From assembly GCF_010614805.1 (NCBI RefSeq), contig NZ_JAAFZC010000001.1, positions 496,001 to 560,000 of the forward strand: a stretch of DNA of 64,000 bases, written 5' to 3'. Positions within the stretch are counted from its first letter, which is position 1. Every line of letters begins with the position of its first letter. The position numbers and the translations under genes are program-made. The notes under the pieces are model-generated. The model searched no databases. It saw only the letters and a program-made list of their open reading frames with translations, and was not told where the DNA came from. This stretch comes from Pseudooceanicola aestuarii. GTDB lineage: Bacteria > Pseudomonadota > Alphaproteobacteria > Rhodobacterales > Rhodobacteraceae. Below are positions 9,243 to 18,218 of the stretch, in pieces.

Positions 9243-9824
9243 GTGCTGTCGAACCCGATTACTGCGTTTCGCGTCAGGCTGAGCGGCCTTGCTGCCGCCG
9301 CTCTGTCTGCGCTTTTTCTCACCACCCTGTCAGCCGCGCCGGCAATGGCTCAGGGCAAGGGGTGGAACGAACCCTATGTGCCGACAATCTGGGTCGACCC
9401 GGACGGCTGCGAGCACTGGGCCATGGATGACGGCGCCGAAGGCTACATGACGCCACATGTCAACCGCCAGGGCATCCCGGTCTGCCGCCGGGGCAATGTC
9501 TGCGGCGTGATGCCCACGGACCAGTTCTTTGCCACCGACAGCTACCGGATCAGCCAGGCGAACAAGGGCCGCCTGGCCGGATTCTTCCAGTCGACCGGCG
9601 CGACCTCCTACATCATCGTGGGACATACCGACAGCCGGGCCTCCGACAATTACAACATGAAGCTCAGCTACAACCGCGCCAATGCGGTGGCGCAGGTCGC
9701 CGCTTCGGTCGGGGCGCGTATTGCTGACGTGCGCGGCTATGGCGAACGGATGCCTGCGGCGCCGAACGGCACCGCCGCCGGCATGGCGCAGAACCGTCGC
9801 GTCGAAATCATCTGCATCCGCTGA
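9243..9824 (+). CDS. OmpA-family periplasmic/outer-membrane protein with N-terminal Cys module
   Basis: This 193-residue exported protein has a signal peptide ending near AAPAMA (residue 36), a 33-residue module at residues 49-81 (IWVDPDGCEHW through GIPVC), and an OmpA-like peptidoglycan-binding domain at about 90-193. The OmpA domain shows VGHTDSRASDNYN and LSYNRANAV, with the aspartate and arginine expected to contact diaminopimelate. The start is taken as GTG at 9243 because AAAGGA at 9229-9234 is eight bases away; the in-frame TTG at 9237 is too close. The next gene repeats the Cys module at the same residue positions, so the two proteins probably work together at the cell wall. Confidence 0.87.
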   Translation: MLSNPITAFRVRLSGLAAAALSALFLTTLSAAPAMAQGKGWNEPYVPTIWVDPDGCEHWAMDDGAEGYMTPHVNRQGIPVCRRGNVCGVMPTDQFFATDSYRISQANKGRLAGFFQSTGATSYIIVGHTDSRASDNYNMKLSYNRANAVAQVAASVGARIADVRGYGERMPAAPNGTAAGMAQNRRVEIICIR

Positions 9825-9837
9825 GGGGGACCCTGAC

Positions 9838-10173
9838 ATGAAACCGATGAAAATCGCCCTCGGGCTTGCGCTGCTCGGCTCTCTGGCAGCCTGCGCGGGC
9901 GGCCATCCGGGGCGTGTCCCCGGCGACAAGTCGATGGATTACGGCATCAACAGCCACCATCTGTCGACGATGAAGGCCGGCATCTGGGTCGATCCCAACG
10001 GCTGCGACCACTGGATCATCGACGACGGGCTGGAGGGCTACCTGTCCCAACGTCTGGACAAATACGGTAAACCGGTCTGTTCCGGCACCGCCGCGCCCAA
10101 TATCGCCACCGGCGGTTTCAAGCGCGGATCGCCAGTCTATGACCCCAATTCTCCGCGCACGCCGGCCAGCTGA
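9838..10173 (+). CDS. Small lipoprotein carrying the same Cys module
   Basis: This 111-residue protein has a lipoprotein signal (LALLGSLAAC, lipidated cysteine at residue 19). Residues 49-81 match the module of the upstream OmpA protein at 19 of 33 positions: IWVDPxGCxHW, DDGxEGY and GxPVC are conserved, including both cysteines. No other domain is recognisable; the C-terminus is proline- and glycine-rich. It starts 13 bases after the OmpA gene and is followed by a strong terminator at 10205, so the two probably form a short operon. A role in anchoring or sensing at the envelope is inference only. Confidence 0.85.
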   Translation: MKPMKIALGLALLGSLAACAGGHPGRVPGDKSMDYGINSHHLSTMKAGIWVDPNGCDHWIIDDGLEGYLSQRLDKYGKPVCSGTAAPNIATGGFKRGSPVYDPNSPRTPAS

Positions 10174-10204
10174 CCTTGATCGCGCGCGCGATATCGCCAC
10201 ATGA

Positions 10205-10235
10205 AATGCCGCAAGCCTTCGCTTGCGGCATTTTT
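10205..10235 (+). terminator. Rho-independent terminator
   Basis: A 12-base stem (AATGCCGCAAGC with GCTTGCGGCATT) encloses the loop CTTC and is followed by a T-rich tail. It ends the small envelope-protein operon before phoH. Confidence 0.9.
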
Positions 10236-10372
10236 CGTCCACGGACCGGCGGACAGCCCCTGCGGGTCGGCGGCGTCATGCAACAGTGACTTGCCACCGC
10301 CCGCGCGGCCTGCCACGCTTGTATAACGCTCCGGTCGCACCCCGCGCCGGGTCTAAGGTTAAGGAGTAGTTT

Positions 10373-11386
10373 TTGGCCACCAGCCTTCTGCCGCCTCAGA
10401 ACGACGGCGCAACCACCGAAGCCGCCGTCGAATTTCCCGACAACTTCCTGCTGATCGACCTGTGCGGCGAACATGACCGCAATCTGGCCCACCTGGAGCT
10501 CAAGCTGGGCACGCAGATCCTGCGCCGGGGCAATCGCCTGGTCGCCATCGGCGACCCGGAGGCCGCGACCCGCACGATAGAGGCCCTGCGCGCCCTTTAT
10601 GACCGGCTCGAAGCCGGGCGGGAGGTCGGCATCGCCGAGATCGACCGCGAATTGCGCATGGGCAACGATCCCGCCCCGGCCAAGGACAGCCGCGACGGCG
10701 ATCAATACGACATGTTCCCGGGCGGCCCGGTCGAGATCAAGACCCGCAAGAAGCTGATCGAACCGCGCACCGACGCGCAGAAGGCCTATGTCCGGTCGCT
10801 GTTCGCCAATGACCTGGCCTTCGGCATCGGACCGGCGGGCACCGGCAAGACCTACCTGGCCGTGGCCGTTGGCGTGTCGATGTTCATCGAGGGTCGCGTG
10901 GATCGCATCATCCTGTCCCGCCCCGCCGTCGAAGCGGGGGAAAAGCTGGGATATCTCCCCGGTGACATGAAGGAAAAGGTCGATCCCTACATGCAGCCGC
11001 TTTACGACGCGCTGAACGACTTCCTGCCCGCCAAGCAGCTCGGCAAGCTGGTGGAGGAAAAGAAGGTGGAGATCGCGCCGCTGGCCTTCATGCGCGGGCG
11101 GACCCTGGCCAATGCCTATGTCGTGCTGGACGAGGCGCAGAACGCCACCGCCATGCAGATGAAGATGTTCCTGACCCGCCTGGGGGAGAATTCCCGCATG
11201 GTGATCACCGGCGACCGCACCCAGGTCGACCTGCCACGCGGTGTGCCTTCCGGCCTGGCCGATGCGGAGCGGCTGCTGAAGCAGATCCCCCGCGTCGGGT
11301 TCAATTACTTCACCGCCCGCGACGTCGTTCGCCACCCCCTTGTCGCCGCCATCATCGAGGCGTACGAGGCCGACCAACCCGCCTGA
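10373..11386 (+). CDS. phoH: PhoH-like ATPase (PhoH/PhoL family)
   Basis: This 337-residue cytosolic P-loop ATPase is of the PhoH family. Walker A is GIGPAGTGKTYLAV near residue 157 and the Walker B region is AYVVLDEAQNAT near 247, followed by ITGDRTQVDLPRG. The family is linked to RNA metabolism and is almost always encoded next to the endoribonuclease YbeY, as here. The start is TTG at 10373, supported by AAGGAG at 10361-10366 and by the absence of a suitable ATG. It begins the phoH-ybeY-corC-lnt cluster. Confidence 0.94.
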   Translation: MATSLLPPQNDGATTEAAVEFPDNFLLIDLCGEHDRNLAHLELKLGTQILRRGNRLVAIGDPEAATRTIEALRALYDRLEAGREVGIAEIDRELRMGNDPAPAKDSRDGDQYDMFPGGPVEIKTRKKLIEPRTDAQKAYVRSLFANDLAFGIGPAGTGKTYLAVAVGVSMFIEGRVDRIILSRPAVEAGEKLGYLPGDMKEKVDPYMQPLYDALNDFLPAKQLGKLVEEKKVEIAPLAFMRGRTLANAYVVLDEAQNATAMQMKMFLTRLGENSRMVITGDRTQVDLPRGVPSGLADAERLLKQIPRVGFNYFTARDVVRHPLVAAIIEAYEADQPA

Positions 11387-11475
11387 CCGGCCCTGTCCCC
11401 ACCCCGCTCCGCCCCTCGTCTTTCCCGATATACGCGCGGGGCGGTGCAGGGGCGGCCAACCCGCGCGAGCCTGCC

Positions 11476-11997
11476 ATGACACGCCTCACCGACGTTCTGA
11501 TCGAAGCCCCGGACTGGCAGGTCCACGATCTGCCCGCGCTGGCCGAGCGCGCCGCCCGCGCCACGCTGACGCATCTGGGCCTGGATCCAGCGGATTGGGA
11601 AATCTCCGTGCTGGGCTGCGACGATGACCGCATCGCCACCCTGAACGCCGAGTTCCGCGACAAGCCGGCGCCGACCAACGTCCTGTCCTGGCCGGCCGAG
11701 GATCTGGCCCCCGGAATACCCGGCACCCGCCCCGCGCCGCCCGAACCCGACGACATGTTCGGCGACCCGGCGCTGGGCGATATCGCCATCGCGCTGGAGA
11801 CCTGCACCCGCGAGGCCACGGCCGGCGGCATCCCGCTGGACCATCATGTGCTGCACCTTCTGGTGCATGGCACCCTGCATCTGCTGGGCTACGACCATGT
11901 CGCGGACGCCGATGCGACAATAATGGAGCAGACGGAGGTGGAGATTCTTTGCAAACTCGGCATCCCTGACCCATATACTCCGAATGCCGGTCGTTGA
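11476..11997 (+). CDS. ybeY: Endoribonuclease YbeY, 16S rRNA maturation factor
   Basis: This 173-residue metal-dependent RNase takes part in 3' maturation of 16S rRNA and ribosome quality control. The zinc-binding signature HGTLHLLGYDH lies near residue 134, and the strand LNAEFRDKPAPTNVLSWP is a family hallmark. The gene lies 89 bases after phoH and 21 bases before corC, keeping the order found in many bacteria. The ATG at 11476 is taken because it gives the usual family length. Confidence 0.95.
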   Translation: MTRLTDVLIEAPDWQVHDLPALAERAARATLTHLGLDPADWEISVLGCDDDRIATLNAEFRDKPAPTNVLSWPAEDLAPGIPGTRPAPPEPDDMFGDPALGDIAIALETCTREATAGGIPLDHHVLHLLVHGTLHLLGYDHVADADATIMEQTEVEILCKLGIPDPYTPNAGR

Positions 11998-12018
11998 GCC
12001 GGCGTTTCTCGGAAAGGT

Positions 12019-12960
12019 ATGATGGGCGACAGCACTGACGGGTCTTCTAACGCGGCGCAGCGCGCGCTGACGGCAGATCACATGGATACCGTGGACAGCG
12101 ACGGCACGGAGGGCGGATTTTCCTCGTTCTTCCGGCGTCTGGTCGGCGGCGACACTTCCACCCGAATGGACGGTACGGACCCGTCCACCGCACCCCAGGG
12201 AGGGGAGGCACGCGGCAGCGACCAACCGGCGCGCACGCACAGCCTGCTCAACCTGCGGCATATGCGGGTGGAGGACGTCGCCATCCCCAAGGCCGATATC
12301 GTCTCGGTCCCCGAAACCATCACCAAGCCGGAGCTGGTGCAGGTCTTCCGCGACAGCGGCATGACCCGCGTGCCCGTCTACAAGGAGACGCTGGATACAC
12401 CCGTCGGCATGATCCATCTCAAGGATTTCGCGCTGAACCACGGCTTCAACGGCTCCGCCTCCGCGCGGTTCGAGATGAAGCCCCTGCTGCGGCCGCTGCT
12501 GTATGTGCCACCGTCGATGCCCATCGGCGTGTTGTTGCAGAAGATGCAGACCGAACGTCGGCACATGGCGCTGGTGATCGACGAATACGGCGGCGTCGAC
12601 GGTCTGGTCACGATCGAGGATCTGATCGAACAGGTCGTGGGCGAGATCGAGGACGAACACGACGTCGAAGAGGACGCCCTGTGGCAGAAGGAACCGGCGG
12701 GCAGCTATCTGGCCTCCGCCAAGACCCCGCTTGAGGATTTCGAAGCGGAGATCCACGCCTCCCTGACCGAGGACGACAGCGTCGACGAGGAAGAGATCGA
12801 CACGCTGGGTGGCCTGGTCTTCATGCTGTCGGGCCGTGTCCCCGCGCGGGGGGAGGTCGTGGCCCATCCCGCCGGCCACGAGTTCGAGGTGGTGGAGGCC
12901 GATCCCCGCCGGATCAAGCGGCTGCGGGTGCGCCTGAACGCGAGTGCCGATGGCGGCTGA
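12019..12960 (+). CDS. corC: CorC/HlyC-type CBS-domain protein (hemolysin family)
   Basis: This protein of about 313 residues has an acidic, serine-rich N-terminus, a pair of CBS domains (about residues 75-205; MRVEDVAIPKADIVSV, VLLQKMQTERRHMALVIDEYGGVDGLVTIEDLIEQVVGEIEDEHD) and a C-terminal CorC_HlyC domain (TLGGLVFMLSGRVPARGEVV). It lacks the membrane DUF21 part of larger relatives. Members are associated with magnesium or cobalt homeostasis. Two start codons are in tandem (12019 and 12022); the second sits better behind GGAAAGG at 12011. The 3' end overlaps lnt. Confidence 0.93.
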   Translation: MMGDSTDGSSNAAQRALTADHMDTVDSDGTEGGFSSFFRRLVGGDTSTRMDGTDPSTAPQGGEARGSDQPARTHSLLNLRHMRVEDVAIPKADIVSVPETITKPELVQVFRDSGMTRVPVYKETLDTPVGMIHLKDFALNHGFNGSASARFEMKPLLRPLLYVPPSMPIGVLLQKMQTERRHMALVIDEYGGVDGLVTIEDLIEQVVGEIEDEHDVEEDALWQKEPAGSYLASAKTPLEDFEAEIHASLTEDDSVDEEEIDTLGGLVFMLSGRVPARGEVVAHPAGHEFEVVEADPRRIKRLRVRLNASADGG

Positions 12961-14566
12961 CCGCTCCGCGGCGCGCGCGCTGGCCGCTGCGGCGCGCCGG
13001 TTCCTGCCCCGCCCCCGCCCGCCCTGGCGCGCGGTCACCGGGGCCGGGCTGGCCGGGCTGGTCGCGGCCTCGGCGCAGGCGCCGCTTTCGCTCTGGCCGC
13101 TGGCAGTGCTTGGCTTCGCGGCGCTGGTGGCGCTGGTGCTTGCCGCGCCGGACGGTCGGCGCGCGGGCTGGACCGGCTGGGGCTTTGGCACCGGCTATTT
13201 CCTGCTGTCGCTGAACTGGATCGTCGAACCGTTCCTGGTGGATGTCTGGCGCCATGTCTGGCTGGCCCCCTTTGCGCTGATCCTGCTGGCTGGAGGCCTG
13301 GCGCTGTTCTGGGCGGCGGCGGCATGGGGCGCAACTCGCCTTGCCCCCCGACCCGGCCATCCGGCCCGTGCGCTGGCCCTGGTCGCCGCGATGGCGCTGG
13401 CGGAGGCGCTGCGCGGCTGGATCTTCACCGGCTTCCCCTGGGCGGCGGTGGGGCATGGGTTCATCGCCTCCCCCTTCCTGTCGCTGGCCGCCTGGCTGGG
13501 CACGCCGGGGCTGACGTTGCTGTTGCTGACCGCCGCCGCCGGGCTGGGGCTGACGCTGCACCGCCTGGGCACGCGCACCGGTCCGCTGCGTGCCGCCACC
13601 ACGCCGGCCGCCGGGGCGCTTCTGCTGCTGGGCGGCAGCGCGCTGCTGGCCCCGCTGGCCGCCCCCGCCCTGCCCGATCCCGGACCCGGACCCGGGACCA
13701 AAGCGCCGGTGATCCGGCTGGTCCAGCCCAACGCCCGGCAGCGCGACAAGTGGGATCCCGAGATGATCCCGATCCATTTCAACCGGCTGCTCGATTTCTC
13801 GGCCACCCCGCCCCGGCCCGATCTGGTCGTCTGGCCCGAAACCGCCGTGCCCTGGCTGCTGAACGAGGGCCGCCCGCTGACCGCGCGCATCGCCGGCGCC
13901 GCGCAGGGCGCGCCCGTGGTGCTGGGCGTGCAACGGGCACAGGGGTCACGCGTCTTCAATTCGCTGGCCGTGATCGCCCCCGACGGCGCGGTCACCGCGA
14001 CCTATGACAAGCATCACCTGGTCCCCTTTGGCGAATACATGCCCGCCGGCGACCTGCTGGCCCGCATCGGCATCGGCGCCTTTGCCGCGCGACAGGGCAA
14101 TGGCTACACCGCCGGGCCGGGCCCCAGGCTGGTGGACCTGCCGGGCATCGGCGCCGCCCTGCCGCTGATCTGCTACGAAGGCGTGTTCCCGCGCAACATC
14201 CATGCCGCGCCCGACCGCCCCGCGCTGCTGTTGATGGTGACCAACGACGCCTGGTTCGGCCGCCTGTCCGGCCCCTACCAGCACCTGGCCCAGGCCCGGC
14301 TGCGGGCGGTGGAATTCGGCCTGCCCATGGTACGCGTGGCCAATACCGGCATTTCCGCCATGATCGACGCAGGCGGCACGATCACGGGGCAGCTTGCGCT
14401 GAACACCGCCGGCTTCCTGGATCTGCCGCTACCACCCGCCGCACCGCCGACCCTCTATTCCCGGATCGGCGACAGTCCGGCGTTGGCGCTGGCATTGCTT
14501 CTGCTGGGGGGGGCCGCCCTGTGGCGACCGCGCCGCATCCGGCCCGCGGCGGCACAATCGCGTTGA
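12950..14566 (+). CDS. lnt: Apolipoprotein N-acyltransferase
   Basis: This inner-membrane enzyme of about 538 residues adds the third acyl chain to the N-terminal cysteine of lipoproteins, the last step after Lgt and Lsp. The N-terminal half is a series of membrane helices; the C-terminal half is a nitrilase-type domain with the expected triad: Glu in WPETAVPW, Lys in YDKHHLVPFGEYMP and Cys in ICYEGVFPRN. The start is taken as ATG 12950, inside the end of corC; GTG 12944 is an alternative. The overlap implies translational coupling. lgt lies elsewhere in this window (56422). Confidence 0.95.
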   Translation: MAADRSAARALAAAARRFLPRPRPPWRAVTGAGLAGLVAASAQAPLSLWPLAVLGFAALVALVLAAPDGRRAGWTGWGFGTGYFLLSLNWIVEPFLVDVWRHVWLAPFALILLAGGLALFWAAAAWGATRLAPRPGHPARALALVAAMALAEALRGWIFTGFPWAAVGHGFIASPFLSLAAWLGTPGLTLLLLTAAAGLGLTLHRLGTRTGPLRAATTPAAGALLLLGGSALLAPLAAPALPDPGPGPGTKAPVIRLVQPNARQRDKWDPEMIPIHFNRLLDFSATPPRPDLVVWPETAVPWLLNEGRPLTARIAGAAQGAPVVLGVQRAQGSRVFNSLAVIAPDGAVTATYDKHHLVPFGEYMPAGDLLARIGIGAFAARQGNGYTAGPGPRLVDLPGIGAALPLICYEGVFPRNIHAAPDRPALLLMVTNDAWFGRLSGPYQHLAQARLRAVEFGLPMVRVANTGISAMIDAGGTITGQLALNTAGFLDLPLPPAAPPTLYSRIGDSPALALALLLLGGAALWRPRRIRPAAAQSR

Positions 14567-14601
14567 CCTGACCGCCGCCCGGACGTATCGCAGAAGCATC
14601 G

Positions 14602-14646
14602 CCGCCCCAACGGCTTCCTGACGGGGTGGTCTGTTTCAGCGGAGCA
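14602..14646 (+). promoter_or_regulatory. SAM/SAH-type riboswitch before metK
   Basis: Directly before metK, CCGCCCC (14602-14608) pairs with GGGGTGG (14623-14629) around a 14-base loop AACGGCTTCCTGAC. GCTTC in that loop can pair with GGAGC at 14641-14645, which is also the Shine-Dalgarno site seven bases from the ATG. The conserved loop and the GGAGCA element match the SAM/SAH riboswitch class that I know from Rhodobacterales metK leaders. Ligand binding would form the pseudoknot and hide the ribosome site, repressing MetK synthesis. Confidence 0.88.
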
Positions 14647-14651
14647 CCTTC

Positions 14652-15833
14652 ATGACACGTCAGAACTACATCTTCACGTCCGAGTCCGTCTCGGAGGGGC
14701 ACCCGGACAAGGTCTGCGACCGGATCTCCGACGCCGTCCTGGACGCATTGATCGCCGAAGAGCCGGAGGCCCGCGTCGCCTGCGAGACCTTCGCCACCAC
14801 CAACCGCGTGGTCATCGGCGGAGAAATCGGCCTGAGCGATCAGGACCGCCTGGCGCGCTACATGGACAAGATCGACGCCATCGCGCGCGATTGCATCCGC
14901 GACATCGGCTATGAACAGGACGAGTTCCACCACCAGACGGTGGAGATCACCAACCTGCTGCACGGGCAATCGGCCCATATCGCCCAGGGCGTGGATGCCG
15001 CCGCCAACAAGGAGGAAGGCGCCGGCGACCAGGGGATCATGTTCGGCTACGCCACGGACGAGACCGACGCCCTTATGCCTGCGCCGATCCAGTTCGCCCA
15101 CAAGATCCTGCGCCGCCTGGCGGAGGCGCGCAAATCCGGCGCCGCCCCGACTCTGCGCCCGGATGCGAAAAGCCAGCTGTCCCTGCGCTACGAGAACGGC
15201 CAGCCGGTCGAGGTGATGCAGCTGGTGCTATCCACCCAGCACGCGGACGAGGGGCAAAGCTCTGCCGATATCCGCGCCATCGTCGAACCCTATATCCGCG
15301 AAGTGCTTCCCGATGGCTGGCTGACCGATCGCACCGAATGGTGGGTCAACCCGACGGGCAAATTCGTCATCGGCGGGCCGGATGGCGATGCCGGGCTGAC
15401 GGGGCGCAAGATCATCGTTGACACCTACGGCGGGGCCGCGCCGCATGGCGGCGGCGCCTTCTCCGGCAAGGATCCGACCAAGGTGGACCGCTCGGCCGCC
15501 TATGCCGCGCGCTACCTGGCCAAGAACGTGGTGGCGGCGGGATTGGCTAAGAAATGCTCGATCCAGCTGTCCTACGCCATCGGGATCTCCCGCCCGCTGT
15601 CGATCTATGCCGATACCTATGGCACGGGCGAGGTGGACGAAGCCGCGATCGAACAGGCTGTCGCCCGCGTCATGGACCTGACCCCGCGCGGCATCCGGGA
15701 GCATCTGTCGCTGAACCGTCCGATCTACCAGCGCACCGCCGCCTATGGCCATTTCGGGCGGGAGCCCGAAGCCGATGGCGGCTTTTCCTGGGAGCGGACG
15801 GACCTGGTGGAGGCGCTGAAAAAGGCGATCTGA
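14652..15833 (+). CDS. metK: S-adenosylmethionine synthetase
   Basis: This 393-residue cytosolic enzyme makes S-adenosylmethionine from methionine and ATP. Visible signatures are [12 protein letters not shown] at the N-terminus (ATP/Mg binding), [12 protein letters not shown] near residue 120 and [19 protein letters not shown] near 270. The start ATG at 14652 is fixed by the riboswitch-embedded GGAG. The leader at 14602-14646 predicts repression by its own product. A terminator follows at 15868, so it is probably expressed as a single gene. Confidence 0.97.
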   Translation: MTRQNYIFTSESVSEGHPDKVCDRISDAVLDALIAEEPEARVACETFATTNRVVIGGEIGLSDQDRLARYMDKIDAIARDCIRDIGYEQDEFHHQTVEITNLLHGQSAHIAQGVDAAANKEEGAGDQGIMFGYATDETDALMPAPIQFAHKILRRLAEARKSGAAPTLRPDAKSQLSLRYENGQPVEVMQLVLSTQHADEGQSSADIRAIVEPYIREVLPDGWLTDRTEWWVNPTGKFVIGGPDGDAGLTGRKIIVDTYGGAAPHGGGAFSGKDPTKVDRSAAYAARYLAKNVVAAGLAKKCSIQLSYAIGISRPLSIYADTYGTGEVDEAAIEQAVARVMDLTPRGIREHLSLNRPIYQRTAAYGHFGREPEADGGFSWERTDLVEALKKAI

Positions 15834-15867
15834 CGCCCTGCCCCTTCGGGACGCGGCACAAGGAAAA

Positions 15868-15903
15868 GGCGGCGGTCCCGAGGGGCCGCCGCCTGTTTCG
15901 TTT
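15868..15903 (+). terminator. Rho-independent terminator of metK
   Basis: GGCGGCGGTCC (from 15868) pairs with GGGCCGCCGCC (to 15893) around CGAG, with one T-G wobble, and is followed by the T-rich TGTTTCGTTT. Confidence 0.85.
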
Positions 15904-15928
15904 CGACGTCCCTGATCGGGCCACGGGG

Positions 15929-16339
15929 TCACGCCCTCGGCTTGGCGCCCAGCGAATAGGGCCCCGGCCCCATGGCCGCGACCATCAGCATGCCGCCGGC
16001 GATGGACAGGTTCTTCATGAAGCTGATGGTCTGCATCTGCGCTTCCATTCCCTCCATCGACATTCCGGGAACCAGATGGAACAGCAGGCCCGACAGGATG
16101 GAGAACCCCGCCAGCGCCAGCGCCGCCAGCCGTGCCTGCCAGCCCAGGGCCAGCATCAGGCCGCCACCCAGTTCCACCAGGATGACCAGAGGCAACAGGC
16201 CGCCGGGCACGCCCATCGCCGCCATGTAGCCCTGTGTGCCGGCATAACCGGTGATCTTCTGTGCGCCGGACAGGATGAAGATCAGCGCCAGCAGGACACG
16301 GCCCACGGGTGCTGCGTATTTGAATGCGGTCAGGTTCAT
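15929..16339 (-). CDS. DoxX-family membrane protein
   Basis: This 136-residue inner-membrane protein has four predicted helices. The first (GRVLLALIFILSGAQKITGY) and the following ELGGGLMLALGWQARLAALALA are typical of the DoxX/DoxD-like family, small quinone- or thiosulfate-linked proteins whose exact role is usually unknown. I chose ATG 16339 because AAGGAC lies eight bases before; GTG 16345 would be too close. It converges on metK and stands alone before the phosphoesterase gene on the same strand. Confidence 0.85.
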   Translation of the reverse strand: MNLTAFKYAAPVGRVLLALIFILSGAQKITGYAGTQGYMAAMGVPGGLLPLVILVELGGGLMLALGWQARLAALALAGFSILSGLLFHLVPGMSMEGMEAQMQTISFMKNLSIAGGMLMVAAMGPGPYSLGAKPRA

Positions 16340-16456
16340 GTTCACGGTCCTTGTGACTGGAGTTCCGGCGCAGGGATACCCGCCCTGCGCCGTCCCGTGA
16401 ATTCACCGTTTCCCCGCAACCACCGTGCGCCCATGCACAGACAGGATGGCCGCCCC

Positions 16457-17269
16457 TCAGGCGAAGGCCCGCAGACGTTCGGCCGGGATCTCCTTGATCA
16501 CGCGGGGCGGCTCGGTCGGGACAAAGGTGGTGGAGAGCCCGCCGCCGATCATCCGGCACAGGGCAAAGCCCGTGCCCTCCACCACGGCCAGCGCATCCCG
16601 CCGGGTCAGGTCCACGGTGGATTGCAGCCCGGTGGTGACGATGCTGGGAATGCCGTTCCACATGGTAACCCGGTTGAAATGCACATGCCCCGACAGGATG
16701 CCGCGGATGTCGTGACCGGCCAACGCCGCGCCCAGGCGGGCGGTGTCTTCGGTGTTCAGGCTGGCCCAGGCGGCATTGTCATCGGGGTCGACACGCGGCG
16801 GATGATGCAGCACCAGCAGCTTGGGCACTTCGGGATGCCGCGCAAGCGCCTGCGCGAGGAAGTCGAACTGCCCCGCGTCCAGCGCCCCGGCGACACGCCC
16901 CGGCACCGAACTGTCCAGCAGGATCACATGCAGCCCGGCGATCACCGCGTCGTGGTCCACCGGCCCGTCAGGCGCCCCCGCCTGCCCGGCAAAGGCGGCG
17001 TGGAAGGGCGCCCGGCGGTCGTGGTTGCCCAGGGTCATCAGCACCGGCATCTCCAGCCGGTCCAAAAGCTGCGCCACCAGCTCATAGCTGGGCTGATCGC
17101 CGATATTCGTCATGTCCCCCGAGACGATGGCGAAATCGGGCCGGGGGGACAGGCCGTTGGCGGTGTCGATCACGCGGGCCAGGGTGGCGGCTGTGTCGGT
17201 CTGGCGTCCGGGGTCCTCGGTCTGCGGGGCGCTGACATGCAGGTCGGTCAGGTGGATGAAGCGGGTCAT
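16457..17269 (-). CDS. Calcineurin-like metallophosphoesterase (CpdA-like)
   Basis: This 270-residue protein has all binuclear metal motifs of the calcineurin-like fold: HLTDLHV at the N-terminus, GDMTNIGD near residue 51, GNHDRR near 81, LHHPP near 155 and the C-terminal SGHVHFN near 194. The layout matches the class III cyclic-nucleotide phosphodiesterase CpdA group, so hydrolysis of 3',5'-cAMP is a fair guess, but other phosphodiesters are possible. It lies downstream of the ABC importer on the same strand with a gap of about 95 bases, so co-transcription is possible. Confidence 0.83.
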   Translation of the reverse strand: MTRFIHLTDLHVSAPQTEDPGRQTDTAATLARVIDTANGLSPRPDFAIVSGDMTNIGDQPSYELVAQLLDRLEMPVLMTLGNHDRRAPFHAAFAGQAGAPDGPVDHDAVIAGLHVILLDSSVPGRVAGALDAGQFDFLAQALARHPEVPKLLVLHHPPRVDPDDNAAWASLNTEDTARLGAALAGHDIRGILSGHVHFNRVTMWNGIPSIVTTGLQSTVDLTRRDALAVVEGTGFALCRMIGGGLSTTFVPTEPPRVIKEIPAERLRAFA

Positions 17270-17363
17270 TCAGGCTCTCCTTCGGAATGGCAAGGGACGC
17301 GCGGGTGGCGCCCGTCAAGGGTCTGACGGCGGGGGCCGGCAAGGTATGATCAGGCGGCTCGCA

Positions 17364-18218
17364 TCAGGCGGGTGCGCGCACCGTGGCCAGGGTGGCCGTG
17401 GCGGCGTCACCGGATGCGCCGCCGGGGCCTTCGGTCCGCGGGGCCAGCCGTGCGGCGGCGAGCAGGGACCGGGTGTATTCGGCCTGCGGGTCGCGCAGGA
17501 TGGCCCCGGCACGGCCCTGTTCCTCAACCCGCCCGCGCCGCATGACCAGCAGATCGTCACAGAGGCTGGCCACCACCGCCAGATCGTGGCTGATGAACAG
17601 GATGCCGACGCCCATCGCCTCTTGCAGATCCATCAGCAGGTTCAGGATCTGCGCCCGCACAGAGACATCAAGCGCCGAGACAGCCTCGTCCGCGACGATC
17701 AGCGCGGGTTTGGTGATGACGGCGCGGGCGATGGCAATGCGCTGGCGCTGTCCGCCAGAGAATTCATGCGGGTACTTGTCCGCATCCGCCGGTCGCAACC
17801 CGACCTGGGTCAGCGCGTTGGCGATGGCCTCGCCGGTGGCAGGCTGGCCGGCGCCGCGCAGCGGCTGGGCGATGGACCATCCCACCGGGCGGCGCGGATC
17901 GAGCGAGCCGAACGGATCCTGAAAGATCATCTGGAATCGCGGCCGCAGCGCGCGCAACGCCGCCCCGCGCAGGGCGTGGATATCCTGGCCGTCGATCAGG
18001 ACACGGCCGGCATCGGGGGCTTCGAACCCCATGACCATACGGGCGAGGGTGGATTTGCCCGACCCGCTTTCTCCGACGATGCCCATGGTGCGCCCGGCCT
18101 TCAGAATGAAGGAGATGCCATCCACCGCCACCAGCGGCGGCTGGGCCCGCAACAGGCTGCGGCGTGGGCGGGGATAGCGACGGGTGACGCCTTCGACGGA
18201 CAGAAGGGGGGTGCTCAT
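17364..18218 (-). CDS. Peptide-type ABC transporter ATP-binding protein (second, OppF/DppF-like)
   Basis: This ABC ATPase has 284 residues. Walker A is GESGSGKSTLAR near residue 49, the signature is FSGGQRQRIAIARA, Walker B is LIVADEAVSALD, and the H-loop is FISHDLAVV. The segment MIFQDPFGSLDPRR is typical of the OppF/DppF branch of oligopeptide importers. ATG 18218 overlaps the stop of the preceding ATPase gene (ATGA) and is preceded by GGAGG, showing translational coupling. It is the last gene of the importer operon. Confidence 0.93.
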   Translation of the reverse strand: MSTPLLSVEGVTRRYPRPRRSLLRAQPPLVAVDGISFILKAGRTMGIVGESGSGKSTLARMVMGFEAPDAGRVLIDGQDIHALRGAALRALRPRFQMIFQDPFGSLDPRRPVGWSIAQPLRGAGQPATGEAIANALTQVGLRPADADKYPHEFSGGQRQRIAIARAVITKPALIVADEAVSALDVSVRAQILNLLMDLQEAMGVGILFISHDLAVVASLCDDLLVMRRGRVEEQGRAGAILRDPQAEYTRSLLAAARLAPRTEGPGGASGDAATATLATVRAPA

